NCBI RefSeq assembly: GCF_932526225.1
Contig: NC_064039.1
Location: forward strand, 14,028,139-14,092,138
DNA from: Nematostella vectensis
Lineage: Eukaryota; Cnidaria; Anthozoa; Actiniaria; Edwardsiidae
Direction: 5' to 3'
DNA: 64,000 bases
The translations under genes and the position numbers were made by a program. Below are positions 61,201 through 64,000 of the stretch, piece after piece. How positions within the stretch are numbered: the first letter of the stretch is position 1; each line of letters starts with the position of its first letter. The notes under the pieces are model-generated. The model was given only the letters and a program-made list of their open reading frames with translations. It was not told where the DNA came from and ran no database searches.

Positions 61201-63048
61201 CTCCAAATCAAGTACCCCCTTGAGTGTATTGTTAGTAAGCATTGTAAGCACTATAAATTGAGGGTGGTCACTGCCAGAGGGTTTATGATGCTCATCTAAA
61301 ACTAAATCAACAATTATAAAAAACAACAATGATGATGTTCACCTATGACTAAATCAACACGTACCAACTCTGACTTCCAGTCCTGCCAGTCTTTCTGGGC
61401 AACAATCTCCCCTTGATATGATAAACACTTCGTCCACCACGTGGGTCCGTCCGAGGTCCACCCGCCACCACCCTCCGTGGGTAGGGTCTGGGGAGGTCCC
61501 AAAGCACCAGATGGTAGACCCAGTGAAAAAATTCGACATGTTAACCCCATCCACAGCGAGGTGAGGAGGTGCTCTGCCTTCCCATATATTCAAGGATGCA
61601 GTGGGCTGGCGAAGAGCTAGGTTCCCTGTATTTTCATAAAAAGAAAATAGCAAAAACGGGGCATTTAGATATTTTAAAACACGAAACCCGAATCCGGCAC
61701 AGTCTCCTATTCCCCCAACAATCGTTAAACCATGTGGACAGTAATAGGAAAAAAGAAAGACTAGAATATTATTATTATCATGACATCATGTTAAAGCAAA
61801 AAAATAAAGCCGTTAAGGAAAAGTTCATTTATCATCCCGAGGGGGAGAGGCGTGGCGATTTTGATAAAAGTAAGGGATTAAATTAGGTGCCCCCCCCCAC
61901 CCCAAGATAGATAGATATTTTATTGGAACTTTGTAAATGGTTTACAACATGACATGATTATAAGGTAGTCTAATTTATAATTCATTTTAAAGTCTGTATA
62001 TGTTCATAGCCTATTTGTTATTATTGTGTTTGCTATCATTGAAAAGACTTATGCTTCCCAATATTTTCGGTCCCCCCCCCGGTCTCTCCTGGAAACCTAA
62101 GAAAGAAGGAGTAAAGGAAGGAACGGCAATAACAATGTCAAAGAAAAGCGAGTAAGAGATTAGCTGAAGCTGGTCAGAAGGTGGAGGGGTAGGAATTCGC
62201 TGAAAACATTAATCCGGAAAAAGTGTAGGTACCCAAATTTTTCAAAGGTGCCACTAAATCCAGGTTGTCAACCTGATAAAGGTTGATGCTATAAATGAGG
62301 CAGAAAAAAGAAAAAGGCTTTTCGTTTTTCTCCTTGCGAGAAAAGCGCAGCACGAGAAAGAAGAGAAAGAGAGAGAGGAGAACAGCATATTAGATATGAG
62401 CGAGGATGTTGATAACAAAGAATGAGCAGCGACATATAGCATCAAGACGTTTTGTTAATATTTTGAATATGGAAGATAACCTCTTTATAAATATTATATA
62501 GTGAAAACCATATGACAGGTTTCCATTGCATAGGTAAAATGTGGCTTAATACGTATTCTTAACTCCTGGATTGTGCATGCCAAATAACTGCCCCCAAACC
62601 AAGACTGATTTGGCACTTGGTCAAATTATATAGAAGAGACAACACGCAAGGAAATCAGTGCCCCCCCTTTTTCAAACATTTCAATCCATACACTTTCGAC
62701 CCAACCCCCATATAGATCTCGGAAATTTCTGAACATTTCCCTAATTGTAAGATGCCCTGACAATCAAAGTAATAATTTGGATTCAGTTTGCTATTCAAAT
62801 TGGACACCTCATTTGCAATATATTTTGGGGGAATGGGTGGTGGATAAGATTCGGCTCCGCGGCCTTTAAAAAAGAAAATTTCTGTGCTCACCGAGACGAA
62901 TGAAACCGTTTAATATAGACTATTTCGGAGACATGAATTGCTGAATGTCTGAGCTCTGAACACTTTTCCACTAAATGATGTAAGACTCACCTGCATTTGC
63001 TGTCCAAATAGCCGTCACTATGGCAACGAAGAGAATGGCGAAAATCAC
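49223..63048 (-). CDS. Copy C: secreted fucolectin-fucolectin-Ig-D8C-PAN protein (exon 1 outside window)
   Basis: Nine exons are placed with GT-AG borders and matching phases: 62991-63048, 61365-61625, 60677-60859, 58287-58634, 57254-57439, 56389-56658, 55887-56032, 49731-49962, 49223-49515. Exon lengths equal those of copy B except exon 5 (348 nt, or 240 nt with the inner acceptor), so with a 15-nt first exon the product would be 663 or 627 residues. No in-frame stops; the exon 3 codon broken in copy A is TCA here. Exon 2 encodes the signal peptide core; the MKRDK exon should lie to the right of the window, since intron 1 diverges from copy A at 63447. Domains and inferred role as in copy B. 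Odd features: a twelve-fold tandem splice donor after exon 6 and a 5.2-kb minisatellite in intron 8. Confidence 0.8.
50402..55610. repeat. 72-bp minisatellite, about 72 units (copy C intron 8)
   Basis: Unit core ACACAGACTAGGCACACTAG followed by TGGCGTGGGTAACATGAACAACGGTAACAAGCG and ACTAAGGTTCTAGATA. The period is 24 codons and most units have no stop in one frame on each strand, so long artificial ORFs appear on both strands. Higher-order structure: a five-unit block (50761-51120) is repeated next to itself (51121-51480), a ~575-bp block repeats at 51838 and 52413, and a ~358-bp block repeats at about 54615 and 54973. Absent from copies A and B. Confidence 0.9.
55611..55886. other. Copy C intron 8, end next to exon 8
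   Basis: Contains a G homopolymer (55664-55681) and sequence shared with intron 8 of A and B around GCAGGATGGCACGAGCAC. No coding signal. Confidence 0.5.
56723..56772. mobile_element. Truncated palindromic MITE (copy C intron 6)
   Basis: Only the outer ~48 bp of the element that is whole in A (6134-6283) and B (37909-38064) remains; the sequence then jumps to intron sequence near the 35-bp array. A deletion removed the rest. Confidence 0.45.
56869..57254 (-). repeat. 35-bp tandem array of the exon 6 splice donor (copy C)
   Basis: Eleven 35-bp steps duplicate the exon 6/intron 6 border. Each unit carries TCCGAGAGCAAAG followed by GTGCGTACG (GTACAG in the last), so twelve candidate donors occur at 57254, 57219, 57184 and so on to 56869. 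The 35-bp period rotates the frame; three units make 35 residues (105 bp), and all three frames stay open across the array. Donors 1, 4, 7 and 10 would join exon 7 in frame, adding 0, 35, 70 or 105 residues. Copy A has two clean donors at this spacing (6886, 6851); B has degenerate ones. Confidence 0.8.
58287..58634 (-). CDS. Copy C exon 5 with two in-frame acceptors
   Basis: The outer acceptor (first base 58634) gives 348 nt; the inner one (first base 58526, after TTATCTTATTCTAG) gives 240 nt, equal to copy B. The extra 108 nt is a tandem copy of the exon start (residues VNLALKKP...DGNTDGD versus ANLALSKS...DGNTDGE) with its own acceptor. The longer form would add a 36-residue partial repeat at the N-edge of the second fucolectin-type domain. 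Confidence 0.75.
59969..60259 (+). other. Small basic ORF opposite copy C intron 4, unassigned
   Basis: 96 codons, Lys/Arg-rich in the second half (DRGTKRRKTKYLCKSKP, KRTAEKRL). Copy A has the homologous stretch at about 9345-9635 but with an internal stop, and copy B lacks it. No domain recognised. It could be part of an old insertion in the intron rather than a gene. Confidence 0.2.
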
Positions 63049-63446
63049 CTATAACCGAATCAAATAGCTTAAAAAAACCCGTTTGAAGGGGGATTCTGGC
63101 AATATCACGAAGTGCACTCATTTTTAAAAAATGAGGTCCCGGACAGCTTACACAGTCGGCTAAAATTGACAATATATATTTTTTCGTTTAGGCATAGAAG
63201 AAATTCTAGAAAGTTTATTTATTTGATTATCAGACTAAAAATGCGTACAGTACGATAACCAGTTTAGTAGCAGTAATAGTTCCACTCAGCATTAGTTTTT
63301 ATCTTTTTGCCTTAAATATTGTAGATTTGAACAATCCAAAACTACCTAAATAAAACAAAACTATTAACCTTTCCTAAGATATAAATCCAGCTTATTTCAT
63401 CTAATGGTTTGTTCAGAAAGTATCGTTATTTCGAAGCGATTTTTGA

Positions 63447-64000
63447 GTCTAGGTGCTTTAGGCATCCTAGACTCTATGTCAGCGTCCGCGTTCTGCCTGC
63501 GTGAACATAGTGCCTAGTCTACTGCGTCCGAGTATAGGGACGCCTAGGCAATGATATAGATTTTACCCACAAATCTTTATGGGCATAAAGCGTGTGTGAG
63601 AGCACGATTTTGTCTATTGCTATCTTTTAAGAGAGCGCGACTGCGTTTGTAAGAACTAGTGATTGTTTTGAACAGTTGAAGAGCGTGTGACTGAGTTTGA
63701 AGCTGTTTGTGTCTGCCATTCCCAAATGACACAACGACGGCACTATTAGGACAAGTTCAAACGCGCATTCACTTGATTAACGTTTATTCTCTTCACAAAG
63801 TTCAATCATTCAACATTTCACCGAGTCGAGATACGTGCAGCGAAAGGCGAAAGCGGCGCCAAAATACATCTGCAAGGTACTGAACTTCCATCGTCTGCGC
63901 GATTACACATCCTCTTTACTAAAGACTCCAGGGGGAAGCGACGAGCCTGCTCACATTAGCAAGAGATGATTAGGCGTCAACGGGTCATCTGACACTCCAG
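63447..64000. other. Non-homologous block in copy C intron 1
   Basis: Similarity to copy A intron 1 stops exactly at 63446. The new sequence opens with a hairpin (GAGTCTAGG ... CCTAGACTC, 63447-63474) and has further CTAGG/CCTAG palindromes to about 63555. It looks like the start of an insertion that continues beyond the window. No coding signal was seen. Confidence 0.45.

Overview
The window is metazoan nuclear DNA: AT-rich, intron-rich and packed with transposons and minisatellites, with no bacterial gene organisation. The main gene family encodes secreted proteins built from fucolectin-type, Ig, uromodulin-like D8C and PAN/apple modules. With the Penelope-like, CR1/L2-like and Tc1-like elements, this suits a marine invertebrate, most likely an anthozoan cnidarian (coral or sea anemone). 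That assignment is inference; amphioxus or another lophotrochozoan/deuterostome is not excluded.

Three paralogous copies of one 10-exon gene dominate. Copy A (minus, 3959-18728) is a degenerate copy: exon 3 has an in-frame stop, the PAN exon is cut off after 12 codons, and intron 1 is bloated to 6.2 kb by duplicated 5' flank, a ribozyme-bearing repeat element and a 33-bp minisatellite. Copy B (plus, 27451-40041) is intact. All ten exons join in phase into a 627-residue protein: signal peptide, two fucolectin-type domains, Ig, D8C, PAN. A 4.2-kb Tc1-like transposon, itself split by a LINE, sits in intron 4. Copy C (minus, 49223-63048) is intact from exon 2 to the stop; its exon 1 should lie beyond the right edge. 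It carries a 35-bp tandem array that multiplies the exon 6 splice donor about twelve-fold, and a 5.2-kb 72-bp minisatellite in intron 8.

The layout is a broken palindrome: A and B are head to head around a 7-kb spacer, B and C are tail to tail around a 9-kb spacer. The A/B spacer (19.4-26.6 kb) holds a relic of another PAN exon, a foldback element, a 5'-truncated CR1/L2-like LINE, a satellite rich in TGACGTCA palindromes, and a Penelope-like element fragment with a hammerhead ribozyme motif. The B/C spacer (40-49 kb) is mostly a 52-bp minisatellite that starts just after the stop codon of B and has a short counterpart after the stop of C.

The biology most worth following is how repeats act on gene structure here: tandem duplication of splice sites (exon 5 acceptor in A and C, exon 6 donor in C), duplication of the promoter region (A), and three hammerhead-like sequences tied to retroelement debris. 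All gene models are ab initio from splice consensus, reading phase and comparison among the three copies; no transcripts were available.
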